This document shows, piece after piece, positions 33,501 through 42,269 of a DNA stretch of 64,000 bases. Position numbers and translations under genes: made by a program. This DNA is from Agromyces aureus (lineage in GTDB: Bacteria > Actinomycetota > Actinomycetes > Actinomycetales > Microbacteriaceae): NCBI RefSeq assembly GCF_001660485.1, contig NZ_CP013979.1:496001-560000 (forward strand), given 5' to 3'. Each line of letters starts with the position of its first letter. Positions within the stretch are counted from its first letter, which is position 1. The notes beneath the pieces were generated by a model. That model searched no databases. It saw only the letters and a program-made list of their open reading frames with translations, and was not told the origin of the DNA.

Positions 33501-34805
33501 ATGAACCTGCGTCGCACTTCCCTCACCGCCGCGGCGATGCTGGCCGCAGGCGTCCTCTTCGCGGGGTGCTCGTCCGCCGCCTCGGCGCCGTCCGGCGACA
33601 CCGGCAGCGGAGCGACCCCCACGGGCGAGATCACGTTCTGGTCCTCCCTCAGCGGCATGGCCGACGTCGCCGCAGCCTTCAACGCGAGCCAGGACGACAT
33701 CACCGTGAACTTCGAGGAGATCGCGAACGGCGCGAACGGCGGCTACACGAAGCTCGCCGCCGCGATCGAGTCGGGCACCGGCCCCGACGTCGTCGGCATC
33801 GAGTACTACCGGCTCCCCGGCTTCGTCGGATCCGGTCAGGTCGCACCGCTCGACGACCTCGTGCCGAGCGGCACGCTCGACGAGTACAGCGACCAGGTGC
33901 GCGGCCTCGTCGACTTCGAGGGATCGACCTACGGCATGCCCTACGACGCCCCGCCGCTCGTCATGTGGTACCGCCAGGACGTGCTCGACGCCGCGGGCGT
34001 CGAGGTGCCCAAGACCTGGGACGAGTTCGAGGCGGCCGCCCGTGCGGTGCACACCGCGAACCCCGAGGCCTACCTCACGAGCTTCTTCACGAACGAGCCC
34101 CAGCTCGCCCCGCTCTCGTGGCAGGCGGGCTCGACCTGGTTCGGCGTCGACGACGACCACTGGAAGGTCTCGATCGACGACGACGCCTCGACGAAGGTGG
34201 CCGACTACTGGCAGAAGCTCATCGACGAGGACCTCGTGAAGCCGCAGCTCGGCTTCAGCGACGAGTGGACCGCCGATCTCAACAGCGGCGTCGTCAACGG
34301 CTGGGTCGGAGGCTCGTGGAGCGCGTCCGGCCTGATGACCCGCACCGAGGCGAGCGGTCAGGACGGCAAGTGGATCGCCGCGGTGCCGCCGTCGTGGGAC
34401 GGCGAGCCGAGCGGCGCGCTGAGCGGCGGCACGAGCTTCGCGGTCACCGAGAACTCGAAGAACTCCGCCGCCGCAGCGGCCTTCCTCACCTGGCTCACGA
34501 CCGATCCGGCCGCCGTCGAGGCGCGCGGCGCGGTCGGCACGGCCTACCTCGCCTACCCGGGCCTGAACGAGACCGCCGAGAAGGTCGCCCCGGTCGACTA
34601 CTACGGCAACGACATCTACGCCGTCTTCGACGAGGCGTCCGCGTCGGTCGTCGGCGGATGGTCGTGGGGCCCGAACTACGACATCACCAACACGGCGCTC
34701 ACCGACGCGGTGACCACGGCACCCACGCTCGGCGATGCGATCGAGCAGACGCAGGACGAGACCGTGGACGGGCTCGAGCAGCTCGGACTCGAGATCTCCG
34801 AATAG
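33501..34805 (+). CDS. Carbohydrate ABC transporter substrate-binding lipoprotein
   Basis: A 434-residue family 1 solute-binding protein. The lipobox LFAGC puts lipid on Cys23, followed by a Ser/Gly linker and a fold with ITFWSSLSGMADVAAAFN, YGMPYDAPPLVMWYRQDVL and a late GGTSFAVTENSKN. It captures a sugar or sugar derivative outside the cell for the two permeases that follow. AAAGGAG ribosome site. First gene of a six-gene operon. Confidence 0.92.
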   Translation: MNLRRTSLTAAAMLAAGVLFAGCSSAASAPSGDTGSGATPTGEITFWSSLSGMADVAAAFNASQDDITVNFEEIANGANGGYTKLAAAIESGTGPDVVGIEYYRLPGFVGSGQVAPLDDLVPSGTLDEYSDQVRGLVDFEGSTYGMPYDAPPLVMWYRQDVLDAAGVEVPKTWDEFEAAARAVHTANPEAYLTSFFTNEPQLAPLSWQAGSTWFGVDDDHWKVSIDDDASTKVADYWQKLIDEDLVKPQLGFSDEWTADLNSGVVNGWVGGSWSASGLMTRTEASGQDGKWIAAVPPSWDGEPSGALSGGTSFAVTENSKNSAAAAAFLTWLTTDPAAVEARGAVGTAYLAYPGLNETAEKVAPVDYYGNDIYAVFDEASASVVGGWSWGPNYDITNTALTDAVTTAPTLGDAIEQTQDETVDGLEQLGLEISE

Positions 34806-34863
34806 GACCGGAGCGGTGCCGGCGGCGAACCCCGCCGGCACCGCCGCACCGAAGGGCAACACC

Positions 34864-35793
34864 ATGAGCGTCAGACTCGCTGATCGGGCACCGCGCACCA
34901 CGCGGCATCCGATCGCCGGCACCGGCGGCCGCACCGCCGCCATCTTCCTCACGCCGTTCTTCGTGCTCTTCCTGGTCGCGATGATCGCGCCGGTCGTCTA
35001 CGCGATCGGCATGAGCCTCTTCGCCGAGCGGCGCAGCGGCCTCGGGTTCGGCGGCACCGAGACCGAGTTCGTCGGCTTCGGCAACTACGTCGACGTGCTC
35101 TCGAGCGAGACCTTCGTGGCCGGGTTCGGGCGGCTGGCGCTCTACTGCTTGCTCTACATCCCGGTGCTGCTCGGCACCGCGCTGCTGTTCGCCCTGTTGC
35201 TCGACGCCGCGGTCGCGAAGGCGAAGCGCGCGCTCCAGCTGCTGCTGTTCCTGCCGCACGCGGTGCCCGGCGTCATCGCGGCGCTCATCTGGGCGTACCT
35301 CTACACGCCGGGCGTCAGCCCGTTCGTCTCCGCGCTCGAGTCGGGCGGCATCCAGATCGACTTCCTGTCGGTGCACATGGTGCTCCCGTCGATGGTGAAC
35401 ATCGCCGTCTGGGAGTGGGCGGGCTACAACATGATCATCCTCTTCACCGCCCTGCAGGCCGTGCCGCGCGAGGTGCTCGAGGCCGCGAGGGTCGACGGCG
35501 CGGGGGAGATCCGCACCGCGCTCTGGATCAAGACGCCGCTGATCGCGCCCTCGCTCGGCATCGCCCTGCTGTTCACGGTGATCGGCTCGCTGCAGCTCTT
35601 CACCGAGCCGACGATCCTCTCGTCGGCGACGACCGCGGTCACGAGCACGTGGGTGCCGAACATGTGGGCCTACGACGCGGCGTTCAACCGCAACAACCTC
35701 CCGCAGGCGGCGGCCGCGTCGATCATCCTCGCCCTCGTGGCCGGGGTGCTCTCGTGGGTCGTCACCCGCTTCGCCTCGAAGGGACGTGCATGA
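34864..35793 (+). CDS. Sugar ABC transporter permease (MalF-like)
   Basis: A 309-residue inner-membrane permease with six helices and the ATPase-contact loop EAARVDGAGEIRTALWIKTP. Paired with the next gene, as MalF with MalG. Its stop overlaps the next start (ATGATGA). No ATPase gene is in the operon, so a shared MsiK-type ATPase is presumably used, which is common in actinobacteria. Confidence 0.92.
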   Translation: MSVRLADRAPRTTRHPIAGTGGRTAAIFLTPFFVLFLVAMIAPVVYAIGMSLFAERRSGLGFGGTETEFVGFGNYVDVLSSETFVAGFGRLALYCLLYIPVLLGTALLFALLLDAAVAKAKRALQLLLFLPHAVPGVIAALIWAYLYTPGVSPFVSALESGGIQIDFLSVHMVLPSMVNIAVWEWAGYNMIILFTALQAVPREVLEAARVDGAGEIRTALWIKTPLIAPSLGIALLFTVIGSLQLFTEPTILSSATTAVTSTWVPNMWAYDAAFNRNNLPQAAAASIILALVAGVLSWVVTRFASKGRA

Positions 35794-36749
35794 TGATCGC
35801 GACCACCGCCGCGCCGTCGCGGCCCGCGCCCGACCTCCCCGAGGGCCCGTCCCGCGTGCCCGGACTCCCGCCGCGCGAGCCGGCCGACCACCGTCGCAGC
35901 CGCAACCGCCGCTCGGCCGGTCGCCCCGGGGCGAGCCTCGCCGTGAACGGCATCCTGCTCCTCGGCGTCGCCTACATGGTGCTGCCGTTGCTCTGGCTCC
36001 TCTTCGCGGTCACGAAGGACGCGAAGGGGCTCTACGGCTCGAGCGCGTTCTCGCCGGGCGGGGCGTTCGTCGAGAACCTCCAGCAGCTGATGACCCAGGA
36101 CGGCGGCATCTTCTGGCGCTGGCTCGGCAACAGCGTGCTCTACGCCGGCATCGGCGCGCTCGTCTGCGGCTTCGTGGCCCTCATGGCGGGCTACGCGTTC
36201 GACAAGTTCAGCTTCCGCGGCAAGAACGGGCTCTACGGGTTCGTGCTCGTCGGCGTGCTCATCCCGAACACCGCGACCGTCATCCCGCTCTACCTGCTCG
36301 CCGCATCCGTCGGCGCGACGAACACGATCTGGGCCGTGCTCATCCCGGCGTTCTGCAACCCGTTCAGCGTCTACCTGGCGCGCGTGTTCAGCGCCGGATA
36401 CCTGCCAGACGAGACCCTCGAGGCCGCCCGCGTCGACGGGGCCGGGCCGATCCGCAGCTTCTTCAGCATCGGCCTGCCCATGCTCGTGCCGGGCTTCGTC
36501 ACGATCGTGCTCTTCCAGTTCGTGGCGATCTGGAACAACTTCATGCTGCCGCTCATCATGCTGCAGGACCGCGACCTCTTCCCGTCGAGCGTGGGCATCG
36601 CGCTCTGGCAGAGCCAGGTGCAGCAGAACCCCGAATTCTCGACCCTCGTGATCGCGGGCTCCTTCGTGTCGATCCTGCCGCTGGTGCTCGCCTTCATCGG
36701 CCTGCAGCGCTTCTGGCGCTCCGGCCTGTCCGCCGGGAGCGTCAAGTGA
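35790..36749 (+). CDS. Sugar ABC transporter permease (MalG-like)
   Basis: A 319-residue permease. After a proline/arginine-rich cytosolic N-terminus of about 45 residues come six helices and the loop EAARVDGAGPIRSFFSIGLP that docks on the ATPase. The start overlaps the upstream stop, and its own stop overlaps the dehydrogenase start (GTGA), so the three genes are translationally coupled. Confidence 0.92.
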   Translation: MMIATTAAPSRPAPDLPEGPSRVPGLPPREPADHRRSRNRRSAGRPGASLAVNGILLLGVAYMVLPLLWLLFAVTKDAKGLYGSSAFSPGGAFVENLQQLMTQDGGIFWRWLGNSVLYAGIGALVCGFVALMAGYAFDKFSFRGKNGLYGFVLVGVLIPNTATVIPLYLLAASVGATNTIWAVLIPAFCNPFSVYLARVFSAGYLPDETLEAARVDGAGPIRSFFSIGLPMLVPGFVTIVLFQFVAIWNNFMLPLIMLQDRDLFPSSVGIALWQSQVQQNPEFSTLVIAGSFVSILPLVLAFIGLQRFWRSGLSAGSVK

Positions 36750-37753
36750 GCGCCGAGCGTCTGCGCGTGACCTTCGCGATGGGCGACGACGTGCGCGAAC
36801 GCATCTTCCCGGCCGAGCAGGTCGCCCGGTTCGAGCAGGTCGCCGACGTCGCCGGCATCCTGACCGAGTTCGAATCGGATGCCGCGAAGCGGGCGCTGCT
36901 CGAGACCGACGTGCTCGTCACGGGCTGGGGTGCGCCGTTCATCGACGCGGGCGTGCTCGACCTCGCGCCGGCGCTCCGAGCGGTCCTGCACTCGGCCGGC
37001 ACGGTGAAGCCGTACGTGTCGGAGGACGTGCTCGAACGCGGCATCCGCGTGAGCACGGCGGCGACTGCGAACGCGGCCCCCGTGGCCGAGTACACCGTCG
37101 CGATGATCGTGCTGGCCAACAAGAAGGTGCTGCCCATCGCGGCGCGGTACCGGATGCTGCGCGAGGAGTTCGACGTCGAGCAGGCGTTCCCCGGGCTGGG
37201 CAACTTCGGCAAGCGCGTCGGCATCGTCGGGGCGTCGAAGATCGGACGCCGGGTCATCGAGCTGCTGCGCGGCTACGACCTCGACGTCGTCGTCTACGAC
37301 CCGTTCCTGTCGGCATCCGAAGCCCTGAGCCTCGGCGTGGAGTCCGTCGCGCTCGACGACCTGCTCGCCACCTCCGACGTCGTGTCGATCCACGCCCCGT
37401 CGCTGCCGTCGACGCACGATCTCGTCGACGCGCGCGGCATCGGGCTGATGCGGCACGGCGCGACCCTCGTGAACACGGCCCGCGGCGAGATCATCGACCA
37501 GGCGGCGCTGACCGCCCGGGTCACCGCGGGGGAGCTGTTCGCGATCCTCGACGTCACCTCGCCGTGGGTGCTCGAGCACGAGCATCCGCTCTACGGCCAC
37601 GACCATGCCCTGCTCACGCCGCACATCGCGGGGTCCCTCGGCGGGGAACTCGGCCGCCTGGCCGACGTCGTGCTCGACGAGCTGCGACGGTTCTCGCAGG
37701 GGCTGCCGCTCGCCCACGAGGTCGATGCCGAACTGCTCGCCATCACGGCCTGA
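36746..37753 (+). CDS. D-isomer-specific 2-hydroxyacid dehydrogenase family protein
   Basis: A 335-residue NAD-dependent dehydrogenase. The nucleotide motif is in GKRVGIVGASKIGRRVIELL, the catalytic Arg region is NTARGEIIDQAAL, and a His lies in LLTPHIAGSLGGE. Residue roles follow the 2-hydroxyacid dehydrogenase family, whose members interconvert 2-hydroxy and 2-keto acids. Within a sugar-uptake operon it may oxidise or reduce a sugar-acid. GTG start coupled to the permease. Confidence 0.9.
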   Translation: MSAERLRVTFAMGDDVRERIFPAEQVARFEQVADVAGILTEFESDAAKRALLETDVLVTGWGAPFIDAGVLDLAPALRAVLHSAGTVKPYVSEDVLERGIRVSTAATANAAPVAEYTVAMIVLANKKVLPIAARYRMLREEFDVEQAFPGLGNFGKRVGIVGASKIGRRVIELLRGYDLDVVVYDPFLSASEALSLGVESVALDDLLATSDVVSIHAPSLPSTHDLVDARGIGLMRHGATLVNTARGEIIDQAALTARVTAGELFAILDVTSPWVLEHEHPLYGHDHALLTPHIAGSLGGELGRLADVVLDELRRFSQGLPLAHEVDAELLAITA

Positions 37754-37788
37754 CACTCCATCTCCACCCTACGAACGAAGGAGTTCCG

Positions 37789-39828
37789 ATGTCCGAATCC
37801 CCGACGCTCTCCCGACGCGTGGTGCTGCAGGCGGGCGGTGCTGCCGGCCTGTCCGCGCTCGCCGCGCTCGTCGCCGCCGACCCGGCCGCCGCGGCCGCGC
37901 TCGCCGCGGGCCGGCCGACCGGCCCGACGATCACCGACCTCGGCCCCGCCGTCAGCCAGTACGGCCTGATGAGCGCCCTGCTCGTCGGCGACACCGTCTA
38001 CATCGGCTCGCGCAACATCGAGCCGACCGGCGTCATCGGGTTCCACCTGCCGACGCGCACGGTGACTGTGAGCACCGAGGTCACGACCGGCTACGCCATC
38101 CAGGCGCTGGCGGCCGACGTGAGCGGCCGCTACCTGTACATCGGCATCCTGCAGAAGTCGGGCGGGCCGCAGGCCAACCTGCACCGGTGGGACCTGCAGA
38201 CGCCCGAGCTGCCCGCCGTGCCGATCGGCGCGATCGGCGACCGCGACGTGCGCGACCTCGCCGTCGCACCCGACGGCACGCTCTTCGCGGTCGGCGGCGG
38301 CAGCACGACGGCGCCGGCGCTCTGGCAGTTCGACCCGGCATCCGGGCAGGTCACGAGCCTCGGCATCCCCGATGCGACCTCGACGCTCGCCCGGGCGGTG
38401 GCCGCCACCGACGAGGCCGTCTTCTTCGGCGCAGGCAGCACCCTCGGCGGCGGCGGCAGCGCCGGCCGGGCGACCCTGTTCGCCTACGATCGGGCGGCCG
38501 CGACGTTCTCGTCGATCGCGCCGCCCGAGTTCGCCGCCGACCCGAGCGTGCGCGAGCTGGCGATCGTGGGCGACCGGCTCGTCGCGTCGACGGCGGCCTC
38601 GACGGAGGCGTCGAAGGTCGCCGTGATCGACCTGGCCGACCTCTCGTCGTACACGCTCGCGACCTCGATCGGCAAGACGGCGAAGAACATCGCGGCCATC
38701 GGCGACCACCTCTACCTCGCGAACGAGACCGGGCTGCTCGACTTCTCGACGGCGACCGGCACGATCACCCAGCTCGACGTCGGCGACCTCGACTTGGGCG
38801 AGATCTGGGGCGTCGACGCGCACGGGGGCACGCTCGCGGTCGTCTCCGCCTACGGCTTCGTGGCCGAGGTCGACCCGGCGACGGGCACGTCGACGGTCAC
38901 CGACCTCGCCGAGGCCGGCGCTCCGGTGAGCCCGCAGACCTGCATGGGCCTGGCCGCCGGCGGCGGCTACGTGTACGTCGGCGGCAACGGCGCCATCGCG
39001 CGGCACTCGCTGAAGACGGGCGAGGTGGTCAACCTGCGCGCACCAGGCGAGGCGAAGGACGCCGAGGTGATCGGCGGTGTGCTCTACACCGGGCAGTACA
39101 ACTCGCAGGGCATCTGGTCGTACGACCCGAAGCGCGGCGAGCCGATCCACCAGGTCGCCGCCTTCGCCGGCGAGCAGAACCGTCCGCTCGACACGACCTG
39201 GGACCCGGTGCACCGCAGGCTCCTCGTCGCGGTGCAGTCCGACACCGAGGGCGGCGGGTCGATCTGGACCTACGACCCCCGCACGTCGACGTCGACCATC
39301 GCGGTGAACCCGATCGACGACGTGCAGCTCGTGCGCGCGGTCGCGACGACCCGCGGGGTCGCGTACCTCGGCGGCGACAACGCGCAGAAGACGGGCCCCC
39401 GGGGCACCGTGATCGCGTGGAACCCGATCGCGCAGCGCGAGCTGTGGCGCATCGAGACCGGGCTGCCGAACGGCATCGCCGCGCTCGCGATCCAGGGGCG
39501 CCATCTCTACGCGCTCACGATCAAGGGCGGGTTCGTCGTGATCGACCTGCTGCAGCGCAGCATCGTGCACACGGCCGACCATCGCCCGCTCTGCCCCGGA
39601 TTCGCGGCGATGGTCGAGAACCGGGGTGTGGTCTACGCGGTGTCGGACACGACGCTGTGGCGCTTCGACCCGAAGACGTTCGCCGTGACCGTCGTCGTCT
39701 CCGAGATCAACGGCGCCTGGTACAGCGGCTCGCACCTGAACGTCGACGAGCGCGGCCGCATCTACACGCTGCGGGGTCGCAACCTCGTGCAGGTCGTCGA
39801 CCGGCCCCGCGCCTCGGGCGGCCACTGA
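37789..39828 (+). CDS. Tat-exported beta-propeller (PQQ/YVTN-like) protein
   Basis: A 679-residue protein. The N-terminus SRRVVLQAGGAAG followed by an Ala-rich hydrophobic stretch is a Tat signal, so it is exported folded. The rest is a string of beta-blade repeats (for example GGYVYVGGNGAIARHS, GVLYTGQYNSQGIWSYDP, GRHLYALTIKGGFVVIDL), resembling quinoprotein or YVTN propellers. No clear PQQ or calcium catalytic residues stand out to me. AAGGAG site. Possibly an exported lyase, dehydrogenase or binding protein acting on the substrate before uptake. Confidence 0.8.
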   Translation: MSESPTLSRRVVLQAGGAAGLSALAALVAADPAAAAALAAGRPTGPTITDLGPAVSQYGLMSALLVGDTVYIGSRNIEPTGVIGFHLPTRTVTVSTEVTTGYAIQALAADVSGRYLYIGILQKSGGPQANLHRWDLQTPELPAVPIGAIGDRDVRDLAVAPDGTLFAVGGGSTTAPALWQFDPASGQVTSLGIPDATSTLARAVAATDEAVFFGAGSTLGGGGSAGRATLFAYDRAAATFSSIAPPEFAADPSVRELAIVGDRLVASTAASTEASKVAVIDLADLSSYTLATSIGKTAKNIAAIGDHLYLANETGLLDFSTATGTITQLDVGDLDLGEIWGVDAHGGTLAVVSAYGFVAEVDPATGTSTVTDLAEAGAPVSPQTCMGLAAGGGYVYVGGNGAIARHSLKTGEVVNLRAPGEAKDAEVIGGVLYTGQYNSQGIWSYDPKRGEPIHQVAAFAGEQNRPLDTTWDPVHRRLLVAVQSDTEGGGSIWTYDPRTSTSTIAVNPIDDVQLVRAVATTRGVAYLGGDNAQKTGPRGTVIAWNPIAQRELWRIETGLPNGIAALAIQGRHLYALTIKGGFVVIDLLQRSIVHTADHRPLCPGFAAMVENRGVVYAVSDTTLWRFDPKTFAVTVVVSEINGAWYSGSHLNVDERGRIYTLRGRNLVQVVDRPRASGGH

Positions 39829-40493
39829 TGCCCGACGCCGTCATCCTCAGCGGGGGCGGCCGCTACGCCGACCCGTGGCATCCGTTCGCCGAGACGAGCG
39901 ACGCGCTCGCCGAACTCGTGCGCGGGGCCGGGCTCACGGTCGAGATCGACGACGATCCGGATGCCGCGCTCGCGGCGCTCGGCGACGACGTGCGTCTCCT
40001 CGTGGTGAACGCGGGCGACCCCGGCGATGCGCCTGCGCCCTCGCAGGCCGCCGCCGCGGCATCCGCCCTCGACCGGGCACTGGAACGGGGGATCGGCCTG
40101 CTCGCGATGCACGCCGCGGCGGCGAGCCTGCGGGCGTACCCCGCGTACGAACGGCTGCTCGGCGGTCGGTGGGTTCGGGATGTCTCGTGGCATCCGCCGT
40201 TCGGCGAGGCACGGGTGCACGTCGTGGGCGACCACGCCGTCGCCGAGGGGCTCGCCGACTTCACCGTGCTCGACGAGCGGTACACGGGCCTGCAGGTGCT
40301 CGGCGAGATCGAGCCGATCGCCGAGCACGAGGAGGGCGGCTCGCGGCATCCGCTCGTCTGGGCGCGCCGGGTCGGCCGGTCGAGGCTCGTCTACGACGCG
40401 CTCGGGCACGATGCCCGGTCGTACGATTCGGTCGAGCACCGTGCGCTCATCGCCGGCGCGCTCCGGTGGCTCACCGCGGTCGACGCGCCCTGA
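39828..40493 (+). CDS. ThuA-like (trehalose-utilisation family) protein
   Basis: A 221-residue protein with the class I amidotransferase-like fold of ThuA: AVILSGGGRYADPWHPF at the start, LLVVNAGD, GLLAMHAAAASL, then the late GRSRLVYDALGHDARSY and HRALIAGALRWLT. ThuA proteins occur in operons for oxidised disaccharides (3-keto sugars). ATG overlaps the propeller stop (TGATG). Last gene of the operon; two bases later dinB ends on the other strand. Confidence 0.88.
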   Translation: MPDAVILSGGGRYADPWHPFAETSDALAELVRGAGLTVEIDDDPDAALAALGDDVRLLVVNAGDPGDAPAPSQAAAAASALDRALERGIGLLAMHAAAASLRAYPAYERLLGGRWVRDVSWHPPFGEARVHVVGDHAVAEGLADFTVLDERYTGLQVLGEIEPIAEHEEGGSRHPLVWARRVGRSRLVYDALGHDARSYDSVEHRALIAGALRWLTAVDAP

Positions 40494-40494
40494 C

Positions 40495-41565
40495 TCACCA
40501 CCCGCTGCGCGTCGGCGTGTGCCCCTCGCGGGCGTCGTCGGGCATCGGCATCTCGGCGCGGAGGCCGAGCAGCCGGATCGGTCGGCCCGGCTCGATGCGG
40601 TCGGCCGCGAACCGGCTCACGTGCGCGAGCACCTCGTCACGATCGGCGGTCTCGGCGACCTTGCGGCTGAACGTCTTGGTGAGGAACGGCGCGTAGCGCA
40701 CCTTGAGGGTGAGCCGCATCACCGGTCGACCCTCGGCCGCGATGTCGTCGAGCACCGCCGCGGCGAGGGTTCGCAGCGCGGCCTCGATCTCGGCGGGCTC
40801 GACGAGGTCGGCCTGGTAGGTGGTCTCCCGACTGTGGCCCCTGGCGACCCACTCGGTGTCGTCGACGACCCGGGAGCCCTCGCCGCGACCGAGCTCGCGG
40901 AACCAGGGCCCCATGCGCGGGCCGAACTCGGCGACGAGCAGGTCGACGTCGGCGGCGGCGAGCTCGGCCACCGTCGAGATGCCGAGGGCGGCGAGCCGTT
41001 TCGAGATCTTCGAGCCGACGCCCCAGAGCTCGATCGTCGCGCGATGGCCCATCACCTCGAGCCAGTTCCCGGCCGTCAGCCGGAACATCCCCTGCGGCTT
41101 GCCGAACCCGGTCGCGACCTTGGCACGCACGAGCGTGTCGCCGATGCCGACACTGCAGTGCAGGCGCGTGCGCTCGAGCACCGCGCGTCGCAGGTCGATC
41201 GCGTACGCCTCGGGGTCGTCGGTGTCGACGCCGACGAAGGCCTCGTCCCACCCGAGCACCTGCACGGTCGCGCCCGGCTGTTCGCGCAGGGTCGCCATGA
41301 CGGCGACGGATGCCTCGGTGTAGGCCTCGTGGTCGACCGGGAGGATCACCGCATCGGGTGCCTTGCGCGCGGCGATGCGCAGCGGCATCCCGGAACCGAC
41401 GCCGAACGCGCGGGCCTCGTACGACGCCGTCGACACGACCGCGCGTTCGGTCGGGTCGCCGCGACCGCCCACGATCACCGGAAGACCGGCCAGCTCGGGG
41501 CGCCGCAGCACCTCGACCGCAGCGATGAACTGGTCGAGATCCACGTGCAGCACCCAGGCGGCCAC
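40495..41565 (-). CDS. dinB: DNA polymerase IV (Y-family)
   Basis: A 356-residue Y-family polymerase. VLHVDLDQFIAAVE holds the first catalytic Asp, with ASYEARAFGVGSGMPL (fingers), LGWDEAFVGVD (variant of the SIDE/D motif) and SVGIGDTLVRAKVATGFGKPQG following. It copies damaged DNA with low fidelity. The motif GWDEAF instead of SIDEAF marks the actinobacterial DinB subgroup. GTG at 41565 is the only start that leaves a typical N-terminus. No SOS box noticed. Confidence 0.92.
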   Translation of the reverse strand: MAAWVLHVDLDQFIAAVEVLRRPELAGLPVIVGGRGDPTERAVVSTASYEARAFGVGSGMPLRIAARKAPDAVILPVDHEAYTEASVAVMATLREQPGATVQVLGWDEAFVGVDTDDPEAYAIDLRRAVLERTRLHCSVGIGDTLVRAKVATGFGKPQGMFRLTAGNWLEVMGHRATIELWGVGSKISKRLAALGISTVAELAAADVDLLVAEFGPRMGPWFRELGRGEGSRVVDDTEWVARGHSRETTYQADLVEPAEIEAALRTLAAAVLDDIAAEGRPVMRLTLKVRYAPFLTKTFSRKVAETADRDEVLAHVSRFAADRIEPGRPIRLLGLRAEMPMPDDAREGHTPTRSGW

Positions 41566-41614
41566 GCGTCCAGTCTGCCGTGCCGAAGGCGGGAGTGCGC
41601 TGCCTCGGGCCGCT

Positions 41615-42184
41615 TCAGCCGAGCACGGCGTCGACGAGCTGCCCGGCCGCACCGGGCTCGGCCGGTCCGTCGGCCAGGGCGAGGAGCACGATCGCGCCCA
41701 CGAGGGCGCGTGCGAACGACTGCGTGGGCCGCGTCGGCGAGAACTGACCGGCGTCGATCGCGGATTCGAGCCGCGCGTTCAGCAGGTGGTTGATGCCGAG
41801 CGCCTCGCCGAGGCGGTCGCCGATGCTCGGCTGGTCGATGGCCGCCGCGACGAGCGACTTCACGAGGGAGGCGCCGCCGTGCTCGAGGAAGGTCAGGATG
41901 CCGTCGACCCAGGCCGTGAGATCGACGCGCAGGTCGCCCGTGTCGGGCGGCGACATGTACTCGCGGAGCAGCAGGCCCTCGACCATGCAGTCGGCGACGA
42001 CCGCGCTCTTCGAGGGCCACCAGCGGTAGATGGTCTGCTTGCCCACGTGGGCCTCGGCGGCGATGCCCTCCATGGTGAGCTGGTCGTAGCCGCGGGTCTC
42101 GAACAGGCGGGCGGTGGCCTCGAGAATGGCGATCCGCGCGGCTTCGCTGCGGACCGGACCACGGCGATGCTCGGACACCTGCAC
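41615..42184 (-). CDS. TetR-family repressor of the MMPL transporter
   Basis: A 189-residue TetR protein; HTH region LTMEGIAAEAHVGKQTIYRWW in the first 55 residues, then an all-helical ligand domain. Divergent from the MmpL-type transporter with a perfect palindrome in the 85-bp gap, so it most likely represses the transporter and itself until a toxic or lipidic ligand binds. GTG start at 42184. Confidence 0.9.
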   Translation of the reverse strand: MQVSEHRRGPVRSEAARIAILEATARLFETRGYDQLTMEGIAAEAHVGKQTIYRWWPSKSAVVADCMVEGLLLREYMSPPDTGDLRVDLTAWVDGILTFLEHGGASLVKSLVAAAIDQPSIGDRLGEALGINHLLNARLESAIDAGQFSPTRPTQSFARALVGAIVLLALADGPAEPGAAGQLVDAVLG

Positions 42185-42201
42185 ATGCTACTCACAGAAA
42201 G

Positions 42202-42220
42202 ACGAGACGGTCCGTCTCGT
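42202..42220. promoter_or_regulatory. TetR operator palindrome
   Basis: ACGAGACGG-T-CCGTCTCGT, a perfect 9-bp inverted repeat around one base, in the TetR/MMPL divergent gap. A -10-like TATACT follows at 42220-42225 for the transporter. ACGAGACGG is close to the ACGAGAC-type half sites seen for other actinobacterial TetR regulators. Confidence 0.75.
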
Positions 42221-42269
42221 ATACTCGACCGGTCGATCGCATGCGCGATCGCGATCGGGAGGAATGCAC

